From: Paenibacillus sambharensis
GTDB taxonomy: Bacteria > Bacillota > Bacilli > Paenibacillales > Paenibacillaceae
NCBI RefSeq assembly: GCF_003233845.1
Contig: NZ_QKRB01000010.1
Span: forward strand, 155,647-219,646
Direction of reading: 5' to 3'
Length of the DNA: 64,000 bases
The notes under the pieces were generated by a model. It was not told where the DNA came from, made no database searches, and was given only the letters and a program-made list of their open reading frames with translations. Position 1 is the first letter of the stretch; each line of letters begins with the position of its first letter. Positions 32,837 to 41,859 of this stretch are shown here, piece after piece. The translations under genes and the position numbers were made by a program.

Positions 32837-34963
32837 GTGAGTATGGAAAATGAGTTGGATCAATATGATTTGGATATTGACCGGGGCAGCAGAGGCAAGT
32901 CGGCGGCGGCCCTGCGGCTGTTCCGCTACGCGCTGCAGTTCAAGGCGCCGCTGATCGCCGCGATGCTGATGCTTGCTGTCTCGGTAGGCACCGAGCTGGC
33001 GGGTCCGCTGATTGCCAAGCGGATTATTGATGTGCATATCTCCGGCATCGAGCAGCCTTGGTACGGCGCTGAGGCGGGCAGCAAGTACGCCGTGGAATAT
33101 GAAGGAGCCTATTATAAACGGCAGGACCACTTCGAGCCACAGGAAGAGAGGGGCGGGGAGGTCAGGGTGCTGCAGGCCGGACGCGAGTATGTGTTCGTTC
33201 CGCAGGCTGTTGCCTTTGACGGCTCCCGTACCCTACAGGATAATGGAACCCTGCTGATCACAAGAGGAGAAGAGCGGGCGGTCTACCCGGCGGAGGAGCT
33301 GTCCACAAGTGAGCTCTACGGCTTCTTCCGTCCCGAGCTTGGCGGACTGCTGCAGCTGTGCTGGTTCTATTTTGCCCTCATCCTGCTGTCGGCGGTGTTC
33401 GCTTACGGGCAGCGGTATATGCTGCAGGCGACGGCCAACCGGATCATACGCCGGATGCGTACGGATGTGTTCGGCCAGGTAAACCGGCTGCCGGTTCGTT
33501 ATTTCGATAATTTGCCGGCGGGCAAGGTTGTCTCGCGGATCACGAATGACACAGAGTCCATCCGTGAGCTTTATGTCACGGTGCTGGCGAACTTTTTTAC
33601 CGGTACGATCTATATGGCGGGCATCTTCGGTGCTCTGTTCTTCCTGGATGTGCAGCTGGCGGCGATCTGCCTGTTCATCGTACCGGTTCTGCTGGTCTGG
33701 ATCTACTTGTACGGTAAAATAGCGAAGCGCTACAACCGGATCATCCGGTCGACGCTGAGCGAGATTAACGGCCGCATTAACGAGTCCATCCAGGGGATGT
33801 CCATCATCCGCGCCTTCCGCAAAGAGAAGAAGATGGAGCAGGAATTTGAGGAATACAATGAGCGGAATTTCACGTACAAGAACAAGCTGCTGAGCCTTAA
33901 CTCCCTGACGGGCCATAACCTGGTCGGCGTTATCCGGAACATAGCCTATGTGGCACTTATCTGGTATTTCGGCGGGCCGGCGGTTACCGGACCTGAAGGT
34001 GTCGTGTCGCTGGGTGTCCTGTATGCCTTCGTTGACTACCTGAACCGGCTGTTCAATCCAATCGTCAACATCGTCAACCAACTGCCAAACATGGAGACGG
34101 CCCTTGTATCGGCGGAGCGGGTCTTTGTCCTGCTGGATGAAGAGGGCGAGGATGTGTCGGATAAGAAGCTGCCTCGCTATAAAGGCAATGTGGCGTTCGA
34201 GGATGTGTGGTTCGCCTATAAGGATAACGAGAATGTGCTCAAGGGCATTAACTTTGAAGCGAAGCAGGGTCAGACGGTCGCCTTGATCGGTCACACGGGA
34301 TCGGGCAAGAGCTCGATCATCAACCTGCTGTTCCGGTTCTATGATGTGAACAAGGGACGGATTACAATTGACGGCGTAGATACCCGGACGATGCCGAGGC
34401 AGTCGATGCGCGAGCATATGGGCATTGTGCTGCAGGACCCGTTCCTGTTCACGGGAACCATCGCGACGAACGTCTCGATGAACGACCCGTCGATTACGCG
34501 GGAGCGGATCGAGAAGGCGCTTGCCGATGTCGGCGCAGACCGTGCGCTTCGCCACCTGCCAAGCGGCATTGATGAGCCGGTCCTGGAGAAGGGCAGCACG
34601 CTATCGGCCGGTCAGCGCCAGCTGATCTCCTTCGCACGGGCGCTTGCGTTCGATCCGGCGATTCTGATCCTCGATGAGGCGACCTCCAATATTGATACGG
34701 AGACGGAAGCACTGATTCAGGATGCGCTGGAGGTTGTGAAGAAGGGCAGGACAACGTTCATTATTGCGCACCGCCTGTCTACCATTAAGAACGCGGACCT
34801 GATTCTGGTACTCGACCGCGGTGAGATTGTGGAGCGCGGAAATCATGAAGAGCTGATTCAGAAGAAGGGCAAGTACTTCCAGATGTATCAGCTTCAGCAG
34901 GGTGAGAAGGTGGCTGCTGTGGAAAATGTGGCGCCGGCAGCGCCAGCTGCCGTGATGCCTTAA
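32837..34963 (+). CDS. bmrD: Heterodimeric ABC multidrug exporter subunit, BmrD-like
   Basis: 708 residues, partner of the preceding gene. An N-terminal cytoplasmic tail precedes TM1 (about 37-55). Then comes an insertion of about 95 residues (about 72-165) rich in charged residues between TM1 and TM2. A similar extracellular domain is a known feature of BmrD. The nucleotide-binding domain is canonical: GHTGSGKSS, LSAGQRQLISFARAL, ILILDEATSNID with the catalytic glutamate, and the switch histidine in IAHRLS. GTG 32837 is chosen because AGGTGA lies 7 bases upstream; an ATG 6 bases later is too far from it. The C-terminal tail is alanine/proline-rich. Together they form one efflux pump. Confidence 0.9.
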   Translation: MSMENELDQYDLDIDRGSRGKSAAALRLFRYALQFKAPLIAAMLMLAVSVGTELAGPLIAKRIIDVHISGIEQPWYGAEAGSKYAVEYEGAYYKRQDHFEPQEERGGEVRVLQAGREYVFVPQAVAFDGSRTLQDNGTLLITRGEERAVYPAEELSTSELYGFFRPELGGLLQLCWFYFALILLSAVFAYGQRYMLQATANRIIRRMRTDVFGQVNRLPVRYFDNLPAGKVVSRITNDTESIRELYVTVLANFFTGTIYMAGIFGALFFLDVQLAAICLFIVPVLLVWIYLYGKIAKRYNRIIRSTLSEINGRINESIQGMSIIRAFRKEKKMEQEFEEYNERNFTYKNKLLSLNSLTGHNLVGVIRNIAYVALIWYFGGPAVTGPEGVVSLGVLYAFVDYLNRLFNPIVNIVNQLPNMETALVSAERVFVLLDEEGEDVSDKKLPRYKGNVAFEDVWFAYKDNENVLKGINFEAKQGQTVALIGHTGSGKSSIINLLFRFYDVNKGRITIDGVDTRTMPRQSMREHMGIVLQDPFLFTGTIATNVSMNDPSITRERIEKALADVGADRALRHLPSGIDEPVLEKGSTLSAGQRQLISFARALAFDPAILILDEATSNIDTETEALIQDALEVVKKGRTTFIIAHRLSTIKNADLILVLDRGEIVERGNHEELIQKKGKYFQMYQLQQGEKVAAVENVAPAAPAAVMP

Positions 34964-34983
34964 TGCCGGCTGATCTTTGAGAG

Positions 34984-35014
34984 CGAGAAGGGTACGAGAA
35001 GGGTACGAGAAGGG
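34984..35014 (+). repeat. Tandem 11-base repeat
   Basis: CGAGAAGGGTA is repeated about 2.8 times end to end just after the BmrD gene and runs into the terminator stem. Confidence 0.6.
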
Positions 35015-35045
35015 GCTGTCCCATAAGGGATGGCCCTTCTTTATT
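35009..35045 (+). terminator. Terminator after the BmrCD operon
   Basis: AAGGGGCTGTCCC pairs imperfectly with GGGATGGCCCTT around an ATAA loop (about 35011-35039), followed by CTTTATTTC. Confidence 0.65.
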
Positions 35046-35658
35046 TCTTGGGAAATGGAAACCGTTCCAAGGCGAAATAGAAGCTTGACCCTTTTCGTAT
35101 GTGGCGGCGGTGGCCATCAGGCCATGTTTGATTCTTACGAATCTCACGATCGCTATTAGCCTCAGAAAGGCCGATTCTATTCTGTAATGAATCTCAGCGT
35201 CGCTAATGTCCCAATAAACCAGGGAATTTGGCACAAGTTTGCCTATTAAGGTTTGCCAGTTTCGTTACAGCCCGGCAAGCTTTGAATTTGCGGCTTTAGC
35301 GTGTGTGAGATTCATTAGCGTGCAGTGTCGAGTCAGGTCCGCATATTTCCACCTCGCGAACCTTTCCTCGTTATAAGCGGATTTACTATTTTGGAAGCCA
35401 GGGTGCAGCCCGCCAATAAAGTAACGGCCTGTGAACTGCAGTTCCGGTATGGAACAAACAGTATCGCAGGCCAATTTCTACATTATGCAAGATGGCGGCT
35501 GTAAGGCCAAGGTGATTTGGGGCAGGTTGAGGCAGCCTTGCAAACTGCGAGAGGATGTTAAGCTTCAGACCTGGTAGGGTAATGCTGGAATATATGCACT
35601 TAAATGTAACCTACAGAGCAAGCAGCGTATTCAATCCTCCCAAGCAGTTGAGGTACAA
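35046..35658. other. Non-coding stretch of about 610 bases with repeat units
   Basis: No convincing gene on either strand. It contains related units reading roughly GAATCTCA-CG-TCGCTAAT at 35139 and 35189 (50-base period). A perfect inverted 12-base copy lies further on: TAATGAATCTCA at 35185-35196, TGAGATTCATTA at 35306-35317. A smaller palindrome GAACTGCAGTTC lies near 35435. The rest is featureless to me. Confidence 0.5.
35139..35317. repeat. Intergenic repeat family, locus 1
   Basis: Two direct units (35139-35159 and 35189-35209) and one inverted unit (35306-35317), sharing the GAATCTCA core. They resemble the GGAACTCAGCG units at 44779-44905, so both loci may carry copies of one dispersed element. 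Confidence 0.5.
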
Positions 35659-36693
35659 TTAACCAGGAAGCGAGAGTCCAAGCGCCGCCATGTGCCCGGC
35701 AACGGTCTGCCGGAGCTCTTCCTTCTCGGCTGGCTCAAGAAAGGCCGCTTCTATACTGTTGGCAACCAGCCGGACGAGCTCTTCGGCGGTAAAGCCGAAA
35801 TGCTTGCTCAGCATGCTGAATTCCTTGGACATGGTCGTACCGGATACCGTCGGGTTGTCGGTATTGACGGTGACAAGCAGTCCCTGCTCCATATACTGTC
35901 GGATGGGGTAGTCATTCCAGCTGGACACAGCCTTGGTCTGCAGATTGCTGACGGGGCACATCTCCAGCGGGATGCGCTGGTCCTTCAGCATCGCGATGAC
36001 GGCCTCGTCCTCTCTGGCGCGAACACCGTGTCCGATCCGGACGGCTCCGAGCCGCATAACCGCTTCCTCCACATTCTCCGGCCCGGCTGCTTCGCCGGCA
36101 TGAATGGTGACGGGAAGGCCGCTGCGGCGGGCATCCTCGAACAGGCTGCGGAACAGGCTTGGCGGGAAGGAGGCTTCATCGCCTGCGAGGTCAACTGCGG
36201 CTACGCCGCTTCCGGCATAACGGACAGCTGCTGCCAGCGCTTCGCGGTTGGCGGACTCATCGTGGCTGCGCAGGCAGATGACGATGGCTCTTGCTTTGAC
36301 GCCGAAGTCCCGCTCGCCGCGCTGCAAGCCCTGAACGACGTGCCCGACCGCATCGGCTGCACTCAGCCCTTCCAAGGTGTGAAGCATCGGAGCGAAGCGG
36401 CATTCCACGTAGCAGACATTGTCGGCAGCAGCCTGCTCTGTGACTTCGTAGGCGACCCGTTCCAGCGCTTCGCCATTCTGCAGGTAAGGCAGAACAAAAT
36501 CAAACTTTTGCAGATACTCGGTCAGGCTGCGGCATTCTTCTTCGACCTGCATATAGGGCAGCAGACCGGGTGCATCGGGTGCGGGCAGTATCCGGTGCTG
36601 GGCAGCCGCCAGCTCAAGCAGAGTAGAAGGCTTAACGCAGCCGTCCAGATGCAGGTGAAGATCGATCTTGGGCATCTTCCGGATCAAGTCCAT
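35659..36693 (-). CDS. add: Adenosine deaminase
   Basis: Converts adenosine to inosine in purine salvage, 344 residues, typical length. Metal-site motif PKIDLHLHLDG with H13 and H15 near the N-terminus; TIHAGEAAGPENVEEAV with the zinc histidine (about 195); HGVRA; and the catalytic aspartate region VTVNTDNPTVSGTTM (about 275-290). ATG 36693 follows AAAGGAG at 8 bases. It is transcribed away from a nucleoside hydrolase and the NupNOPQ-type importer, which fits a purine nucleoside scavenging cluster. A consensus promoter lies about 80-110 bases upstream. Confidence 0.92.
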   Translation of the reverse strand: MDLIRKMPKIDLHLHLDGCVKPSTLLELAAAQHRILPAPDAPGLLPYMQVEEECRSLTEYLQKFDFVLPYLQNGEALERVAYEVTEQAAADNVCYVECRFAPMLHTLEGLSAADAVGHVVQGLQRGERDFGVKARAIVICLRSHDESANREALAAAVRYAGSGVAAVDLAGDEASFPPSLFRSLFEDARRSGLPVTIHAGEAAGPENVEEAVMRLGAVRIGHGVRAREDEAVIAMLKDQRIPLEMCPVSNLQTKAVSSWNDYPIRQYMEQGLLVTVNTDNPTVSGTTMSKEFSMLSKHFGFTAEELVRLVANSIEAAFLEPAEKEELRQTVAGHMAALGLSLPG

Positions 36694-36774
36694 AAGTGAA
36701 ACTCCTTTCAAGCCCGCTTGAACAAATCGTAAGCGTTTCCGATTAAAATAAGCGGAATCGGGATATTTTATCCC

Positions 36775-36803
36775 AATATAGCGATTGCTGCAGGGGCTGT
36801 CAA
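36775..36803 (-). promoter_or_regulatory. SigA promoter of adenosine deaminase
   Basis: On the minus strand TTGACA (36803-36798) and TATATT (36780-36775) are separated by 17 bases. Confidence 0.75.
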
Positions 36804-36843
36804 TTTGCTGAACCTTCAGAATTCTATAACAGTGTTACTATAC

Positions 36844-36872
36844 TTGACATGGTTTATGAATAGGGATACGAT
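36844..36872 (+). promoter_or_regulatory. SigA promoter of the nucleoside salvage genes
   Basis: Perfect TTGACA (36844-36849), 17-base spacer, TACGAT (36867-36872). A second possible -10 TATAAT lies at 36963-36968 with a TTGAAC 15 bases before it. Confidence 0.6.
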
Positions 36873-37052
36873 TCGTTTGTGGCTCAGGCCCAATAATAGT
36901 TATGCAACTTGTGTGAATAAACAAACAATTTTCAGGAAGACTTGAACAAATGTCAGGAAAGTTATAATATTTACGTTATATTAAAACAATTGCCGTGCAG
37001 AATAGTTCGGATTTACAGCGTGACAAGAACCTAACAAAGGATGCAGAGACAA

Positions 37053-37985
37053 ATGATGAAGGTGTACTTCAACCATGATGGCAACAATGATGATCTCGTC
37101 TCCCTGCTGCTGCTGCTGCAGATGGACAACGTTGAGGTGACGGGTGTTTCCGTCGTCCCGGCGGATGGCTACCTGGAGCCCTCCGTATCAGCCAGCCGCA
37201 AAATCATTGACCGTTTCGGGCGCAGCGCGCCGGAGGTGGCCAAATCGAATTCGAGAGGCAAGAATCCATTCCCGGCATCGTGGCGAATTAACTCTTATTA
37301 TGTGGACGCGCTGCCGATCCTGAATGAATCGGGTTCCATCAAGGCTCCGCTTGCCGATATTCCTGCCCACCTGCATATCATCCGCACGCTTCGTGCTACC
37401 GATGAGAAGACCGTGCTCCTGTTTACTGGACCGCTGACAGACCTGGCGCGGGCGCTTGATGAAGACCCGTCTATTGAAGAGAAGATCGAGAAACTCGTCT
37501 GGATGGGCGGAACCTTCCTGCCCGATGGCAATGTGGAAGAACCAGAGCATGACGGCACAGCTGAATGGAATGCTTATTGGGACCCCGAGGCGGTTAAGCG
37601 GGTATGGGACAGCGGAATTGCGATCGACATGGTGGCACTGGAGAGCACGAATAAAGTTCCTCTGACACCTGCCATCCGGCAAAAATGGTCGGAGATGAGA
37701 CGCCACGAGGGCATCGACTTTGTGGGCCAATGCTATGCGACGGTGCCGCCGCTTATGTTCAAGGAGACCAATTCCACGTATTATCTGTGGGATGTCCTGA
37801 CAACAGCGTATGTGGGCAGACCGGACCTGGTGAAGACGGAAACCGTTCACTGTACAGTGCGGACAGAGGGCTTCGAGCAGGGGCGGACGGAGAAGACTCC
37901 GGATGGAAGGCCTGTAAGACTTGTATATGATGTCGAGGCTGAGGCATTCTATACGTATATTACCGATTTAATGAAGCAAGCCTGA
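37053..37985 (+). CDS. Nucleoside hydrolase (inosine/uridine-preferring family)
   Basis: Hydrolyses nucleosides to base and ribose, about 310 residues. The N-terminal calcium-binding motif is KVYFNHDGNNDDLVSLLLLLQ, the NHDG-type variant of DxDxxxDD. Further motifs are VLLFTGPLTDLA, LVWMGGTF (both typical), AEWNAYWDPEA with the substrate-site asparagine and the aspartate, and LWDVLTTAYVG. The chosen start, ATG 37053 (MMKVYF), has AAAGGATG upstream; an ATG at 37041 directly abuts that site. It begins the rightward purine salvage run, 64 bases before the NupN-like lipoprotein gene. Confidence 0.9.
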   Translation: MMKVYFNHDGNNDDLVSLLLLLQMDNVEVTGVSVVPADGYLEPSVSASRKIIDRFGRSAPEVAKSNSRGKNPFPASWRINSYYVDALPILNESGSIKAPLADIPAHLHIIRTLRATDEKTVLLFTGPLTDLARALDEDPSIEEKIEKLVWMGGTFLPDGNVEEPEHDGTAEWNAYWDPEAVKRVWDSGIAIDMVALESTNKVPLTPAIRQKWSEMRRHEGIDFVGQCYATVPPLMFKETNSTYYLWDVLTTAYVGRPDLVKTETVHCTVRTEGFEQGRTEKTPDGRPVRLVYDVEAEAFYTYITDLMKQA

Positions 37986-38049
37986 GACCTGGTTCACCAT
38001 GAAATGTTCACATAGCGGCACATTAATGTCCAAGGGGAGAGATTAGATC

Positions 38050-39132
38050 ATGAAGAACTTGAAGAAGAGCAGTTTCGTAGTATCCGCACTGCTGGCCGTT
38101 ATCCTGGTATTGTCGGCTTGCGGCGGCGGCAGCACCGGCGGTAATGGCGGCAACACCCAAGCCGGGGAGAACGCAGGCGCGAACAACGGAGCTGGGAATG
38201 CGCAAGAAGGCACAAATGCCGGTAAAGACTTCCGCATCGGCATGGTTACCGACCGCGGCGGCGTGAATGACAAGTCCTTCAACCAGACGGCATGGGAAGC
38301 TCTCCAGCAGCTGGAGAGTGATACTGGCGCGAAAGTGAAGTATCTGGAAAGTAAGACCGATGCGGACCTGATCCCGAACATGAACCAGTTCATCAAGGAC
38401 GGCTATGATCTGACTTGGGGTATCGGTTTCCTCTTCGAGGACGCGGCTAAGACGGTAGCGGAACAGAACCCGGATGCCAAAATCGCGGTAATTGATACAG
38501 TAGTTGATCTGCCGAACGTTGAATCAGTAACCTTCGCTGAGCATGAAGGCTCGTTCCTGGTGGGTGTTGTGGCTGGTCTGATGACAGAGACGAACAAGGT
38601 TGGCTTCGTAGGCGGTATGGAAATGCCGGTTATCAAGAAATTCGAAGCTGGATTTAAAGCAGGCGTAGCAGCAGCTAACCCGGATGCCACAGTTCTTGTA
38701 AACTATGTAGGTGACTTCAATAAGCCGGACCAGGCGAAGATGGCTGCTTCCACGTTCTATAACGATGGCGCAGACATCATCTTCCACGCGGCTGGCGGCA
38801 GCGGCAACGGCGTGTTCAGTGAAGCGAAAGACCGCTCAAAGTCAGGCAAGAAGGTTTGGGTAATTGGGGTGGATAAGGATCAGGCGCTTGAGCATGGCGA
38901 TGATGTGACGCTGACATCGATGATCAAGAAGGTTGACCAGGCTGTACTCCGTGTGTCCAATGACCTGATTGCCGGTCAATTCAAGGGTGGAGAAGTAACC
39001 GTTCTGGGTCTGAAAGAGGACGGCGTAGGTCTGCCTGAGACGAACAAGAACCTGACAGATGAAGTGCTGCAGCAGGTTGAAGAGTTCAAACAAAAGATTA
39101 TAAACGGTGAAATTACGGTACCGACAGAATAA
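38050..39132 (+). CDS. nupN: BMP-family nucleoside-binding lipoprotein (NupN-like)
   Basis: Extracellular receptor of a nucleoside ABC importer, 360 residues. Lipoprotein signal with lipobox LSAC, lipidation at C24, and a Gly/Asn/Ala-rich linker to about residue 57. The mature part matches the basic membrane protein family: FRIGMVTDRGGVNDKSFNQTAWEAL, IGFLFEDAAKTVAEQNPD, FAEHEGSFLVGVVAGLMT, VGFVGGMEMPVIKKFEAGF, IIFHAAGGSGNGVF and VWVIGVDKDQ. All these are PurA/TmpC-like purine nucleoside binders' motifs. ATG 38050 follows AAGGGGAGAG. The next three genes encode the rest of the importer. Confidence 0.92.
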   Translation: MKNLKKSSFVVSALLAVILVLSACGGGSTGGNGGNTQAGENAGANNGAGNAQEGTNAGKDFRIGMVTDRGGVNDKSFNQTAWEALQQLESDTGAKVKYLESKTDADLIPNMNQFIKDGYDLTWGIGFLFEDAAKTVAEQNPDAKIAVIDTVVDLPNVESVTFAEHEGSFLVGVVAGLMTETNKVGFVGGMEMPVIKKFEAGFKAGVAAANPDATVLVNYVGDFNKPDQAKMAASTFYNDGADIIFHAAGGSGNGVFSEAKDRSKSGKKVWVIGVDKDQALEHGDDVTLTSMIKKVDQAVLRVSNDLIAGQFKGGEVTVLGLKEDGVGLPETNKNLTDEVLQQVEEFKQKIINGEITVPTE

Positions 39133-39232
39133 TCATCAGGACCGGTTACCAGCAGGGACAAGGCCGTTGCAGCCTTGTCCCTGTTTTGGTGAAGAAAATG
39201 GCCTGTTACTATCGATGAGAGGGGAAATGATG

Positions 39233-40768
39233 ATGGGAGAGCCGGAAGTCATCGTTGAGCTGAAGGGGATAACCAAACGATTTCCGGGTATTGTTGCCAA
39301 CGACAGTATCGATCTGAAGCTGCGCAAGGGAGAGATCCATGCGCTTCTCGGAGAGAACGGTGCAGGCAAATCAACCCTCATGAGCATATTGTTCGGTCTT
39401 TACCAGCCCGACGAAGGCGAGATTCATATCCGCGGCAGGAAGGCTGTTATAGACGGACCCGGCAGGGCAATCTCGCTTGGAATCGGCATGGTCCATCAGC
39501 ATTTCAAGCTGGTTCAGCCGTTTACCGTGGCCGAGAATATTATGCTGGGCGCCGAGCCGGTCAAGGGTGTATCGCTGGATTACCGGACCGCGCACGATAA
39601 GGTCAGACAAATCTCCGACCAATACGGATTAAAGGTTGATCCGAAGGCGAAGATTGAAGATATTACGGTCGGGATGCAGCAGCGGGTAGAAATTCTGAAG
39701 ACACTGTACCGGGGCGCAGACATTCTCATCTTCGACGAGCCGACAGCGGTTTTGACGGTTCAGGAGATCCGGGAGCTGATGCAGATTCTGCGGAATCTGA
39801 CGGCCGAAGGCAAGTCGATCATCCTTATCACCCATAAGCTGGCGGAGATTATGGAGGTTTCCGATACGGTAACCGTTATCCGCAGAGGCAAGGTGGTGGA
39901 CACGCTTCGCACAGCTGAGACCAATGAAGAGGAGCTGGCGGAGAAAATGGTCGGCCGGAGCGTCTCATTCGTGCCGGTTAAGAAGGAGCGTGCACCGGGA
40001 GAGGTCGTACTGTCTGTCGAAGGGCTGACGGTAGGGACAGGCCGGGAGAAGAAGCAGCTCGATAATATTAATCTGACCATTCGTGAAGGTGAAATCGTCG
40101 GTTTGGCGGGTGTAGACGGTAACGGACAGCACGAGCTGATTGAGGTGCTGACCGGCATCCGCAAGGCGACGTCAGGACGCATTATGCTCAACGGGCAGGA
40201 TGTGACGAACCGGCAGACACGCGATCTGATGGATGCGGGCATAGCCCATATCCCCGAGGACCGTCATAAGCACGGTCTCGTGCTTGATTTTACCGTGAGC
40301 GAGAATATCGTACTCGGCAGTTACCGTGATGATGCGTTCGGCAGGGGAATTCTGCTTGATTCTAAGGCGGTTGAGCGGTATGCGGAGAAGCTCGTCGGCG
40401 AATATGATGTGCGTACGCCATCGGTCCAGAACAAGGCCCGCTCGCTGTCAGGCGGCAACCAGCAGAAGGCGATTATTGCCCGCGAGCTGGAGCGCGGCCC
40501 GCGTCTGCTGATCGCCATGCAGCCAACCAGGGGGCTTGATGTAGGGGCTATCTCCTTCGTACATGAGCGGCTGCTTCAGGCCAAGGCCGAAGGAAAGGCT
40601 ATCCTGCTGATATCCTTCGAGCTGGACGAGCTGTTCAATCTGTCGGACAAGCTGGTTGTCATCTTTGACGGACAGATTATGGGTGAGGCAAATCCGGCCG
40701 AAACGGACGGAGAGAAGCTGGGTCTGATGATGGCCGGCAAAACGATGCATGCGGAAGGAAGGGGATAG
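39233..40768 (+). CDS. nupO: Nucleoside ABC transporter ATP-binding protein, double-domain (NupO-like)
   Basis: 511 residues with two ATPase domains in tandem, like B. subtilis NupO. Domain 1: GENGAGKST (Walker A), ITVGMQQRVEIL (signature, degenerate), ILIFDEPTAVLT. Domain 2: GVDGNGQHEL in place of Walker A, LSGGNQQKAIIAREL (signature), and LLIAMQPTRGLDVGA in place of Walker B. The second domain is thus catalytically degenerate, as usual in sugar/nucleoside CUT2-like importers. Of three consecutive ATGs (39227, 39230, 39233) the last has the best spacing (8) from AGAGGGG. Confidence 0.92.
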   Translation: MGEPEVIVELKGITKRFPGIVANDSIDLKLRKGEIHALLGENGAGKSTLMSILFGLYQPDEGEIHIRGRKAVIDGPGRAISLGIGMVHQHFKLVQPFTVAENIMLGAEPVKGVSLDYRTAHDKVRQISDQYGLKVDPKAKIEDITVGMQQRVEILKTLYRGADILIFDEPTAVLTVQEIRELMQILRNLTAEGKSIILITHKLAEIMEVSDTVTVIRRGKVVDTLRTAETNEEELAEKMVGRSVSFVPVKKERAPGEVVLSVEGLTVGTGREKKQLDNINLTIREGEIVGLAGVDGNGQHELIEVLTGIRKATSGRIMLNGQDVTNRQTRDLMDAGIAHIPEDRHKHGLVLDFTVSENIVLGSYRDDAFGRGILLDSKAVERYAEKLVGEYDVRTPSVQNKARSLSGGNQQKAIIARELERGPRLLIAMQPTRGLDVGAISFVHERLLQAKAEGKAILLISFELDELFNLSDKLVVIFDGQIMGEANPAETDGEKLGLMMAGKTMHAEGRG

Positions 40769-40770
40769 AG

Positions 40771-41856
40771 ATGGACAAATGGCGTAATATATTCAACCCT
40801 TCATCTGTCTTTGTGCCGCTGGGAGCGATTGTACTGGGGCTGCTATCGGGCGCAGTCATTATGCTGCTCGGGGGCTATAACCCGGTGGATGCTTATCAAG
40901 CGTTGTTTAGAAAGGTGTTCGGCAGCCCTTACGATATCGGGGAAACGATCCGGACGATTACACCGCTTCTCTTTACGGGTCTTGCTGTGGGGTTTACCTA
41001 CCGAGCGGGCTTGTTTAACATCGGGGCGGACGGGCAGTACATTATGGGCATGACCGGTGCTGCCATTGTTGGCATCAAGCTGCAGCTGCCGTGGTTCATT
41101 CATGCGCCGCTTGCGGTTCTGGTAGGTGCTATCTTCGGCGGTTTGTGGGCGGCCCTTGTCGGCTATCTAAAGGCCAGCCGGGGGGTCAATGAGGTTATCT
41201 CCAGCATCATGCTGAACTGGATTGCGCTGTACCTGTCCAACTACCTGCTGAGGGCTTTGCTCCTTGAGCCAGGTCAGCAGCGGTCGTACTTCATTCATGA
41301 GTCGGCTTCCGTGTCCATTGGCTGGCTGTCCCGGGCACTTGAGAATGCCCGGATGGACTGGGGAATCTTCATTGGACTGATCGGCGCGATTGTCTTCTAC
41401 TTCCTGCTCTGGCGGACGAAGCAGGGCTACGAGCTGCGGGCGGTCGGTCTTAACCCGGACGCAGCCAGATACGCGGGTATTAATATTAAGTCGTCTATCG
41501 TAAAATCGATGTTCATCGGAGGCGTGTTTGCGGGTCTTGGCGGTGTCTTTGAGGTGCTTGGGGTGTTCCATTATCAAGTTCTGTCCGCTGCTTCATCGGG
41601 CTATGGATTTGACGGCATCGCGGTGGCCCTGCTCGGCGGCAATCACCCGGTAGGCATCGTGTTTGCTTCCATATTGTTCGGGACATTGACGTACGGCTCA
41701 GCAGGCATGAACTTCTCGGCTGATGTACCGACAGAGATTGTGCGGATCGTAATTGGCGCGGTCATCTTCTTCGTCGCTTCCCATGGCATCATTCAGGGAA
41801 TTGTGAAGCCGTTTATGGCCTCAAGACGCAAGCTGGACAAGAAGGGGGCGGCGTAG
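40771..41856 (+). CDS. nupP: Nucleoside ABC transporter permease (NupP-like)
   Basis: 361 residues with about nine membrane helices. Family motifs: FTGLAVGFTYRAGLFNIGADGQYIMGM, GVNEVISSIMLNWIALYLSNYLL and GLNPDAARYAGIN, typical of BPD_transp_2 nucleoside permeases. It starts 2 bases after the ATPase stop, behind AAGGAAGGGG, so it is co-translated. It pairs with the next gene as the two non-identical channel subunits. Confidence 0.92.
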   Translation: MDKWRNIFNPSSVFVPLGAIVLGLLSGAVIMLLGGYNPVDAYQALFRKVFGSPYDIGETIRTITPLLFTGLAVGFTYRAGLFNIGADGQYIMGMTGAAIVGIKLQLPWFIHAPLAVLVGAIFGGLWAALVGYLKASRGVNEVISSIMLNWIALYLSNYLLRALLLEPGQQRSYFIHESASVSIGWLSRALENARMDWGIFIGLIGAIVFYFLLWRTKQGYELRAVGLNPDAARYAGINIKSSIVKSMFIGGVFAGLGGVFEVLGVFHYQVLSAASSGYGFDGIAVALLGGNHPVGIVFASILFGTLTYGSAGMNFSADVPTEIVRIVIGAVIFFVASHGIIQGIVKPFMASRRKLDKKGAA

Positions 41857-41859
41857 GTT

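Larger units (their letters stand above)
36694..37052. other. Divergent intergenic region between add and the nucleoside hydrolase gene
   Basis: About 360 bases, AT-rich. It holds the two promoters listed and a direct repeat TCAGGAA (36932-36938 and 36953-36959). I looked for a purine riboswitch and saw none of its conserved loops. Confidence 0.5.

Noticed and set aside
33233..34555. 440-codon minus-strand open frame opposite BmrD
   Set aside because: It is a shadow of the ABC gene produced by GC-rich codon use.
34984..35014. Tandem repeat as a possible CRISPR
   Set aside because: The units are 11 bases, directly adjacent and without spacers; it is a simple tandem repeat.
36694..37052. Purine riboswitch before the nucleoside salvage genes
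   Set aside because: I looked for the conserved loop sequences and P1 pairing and did not find them.
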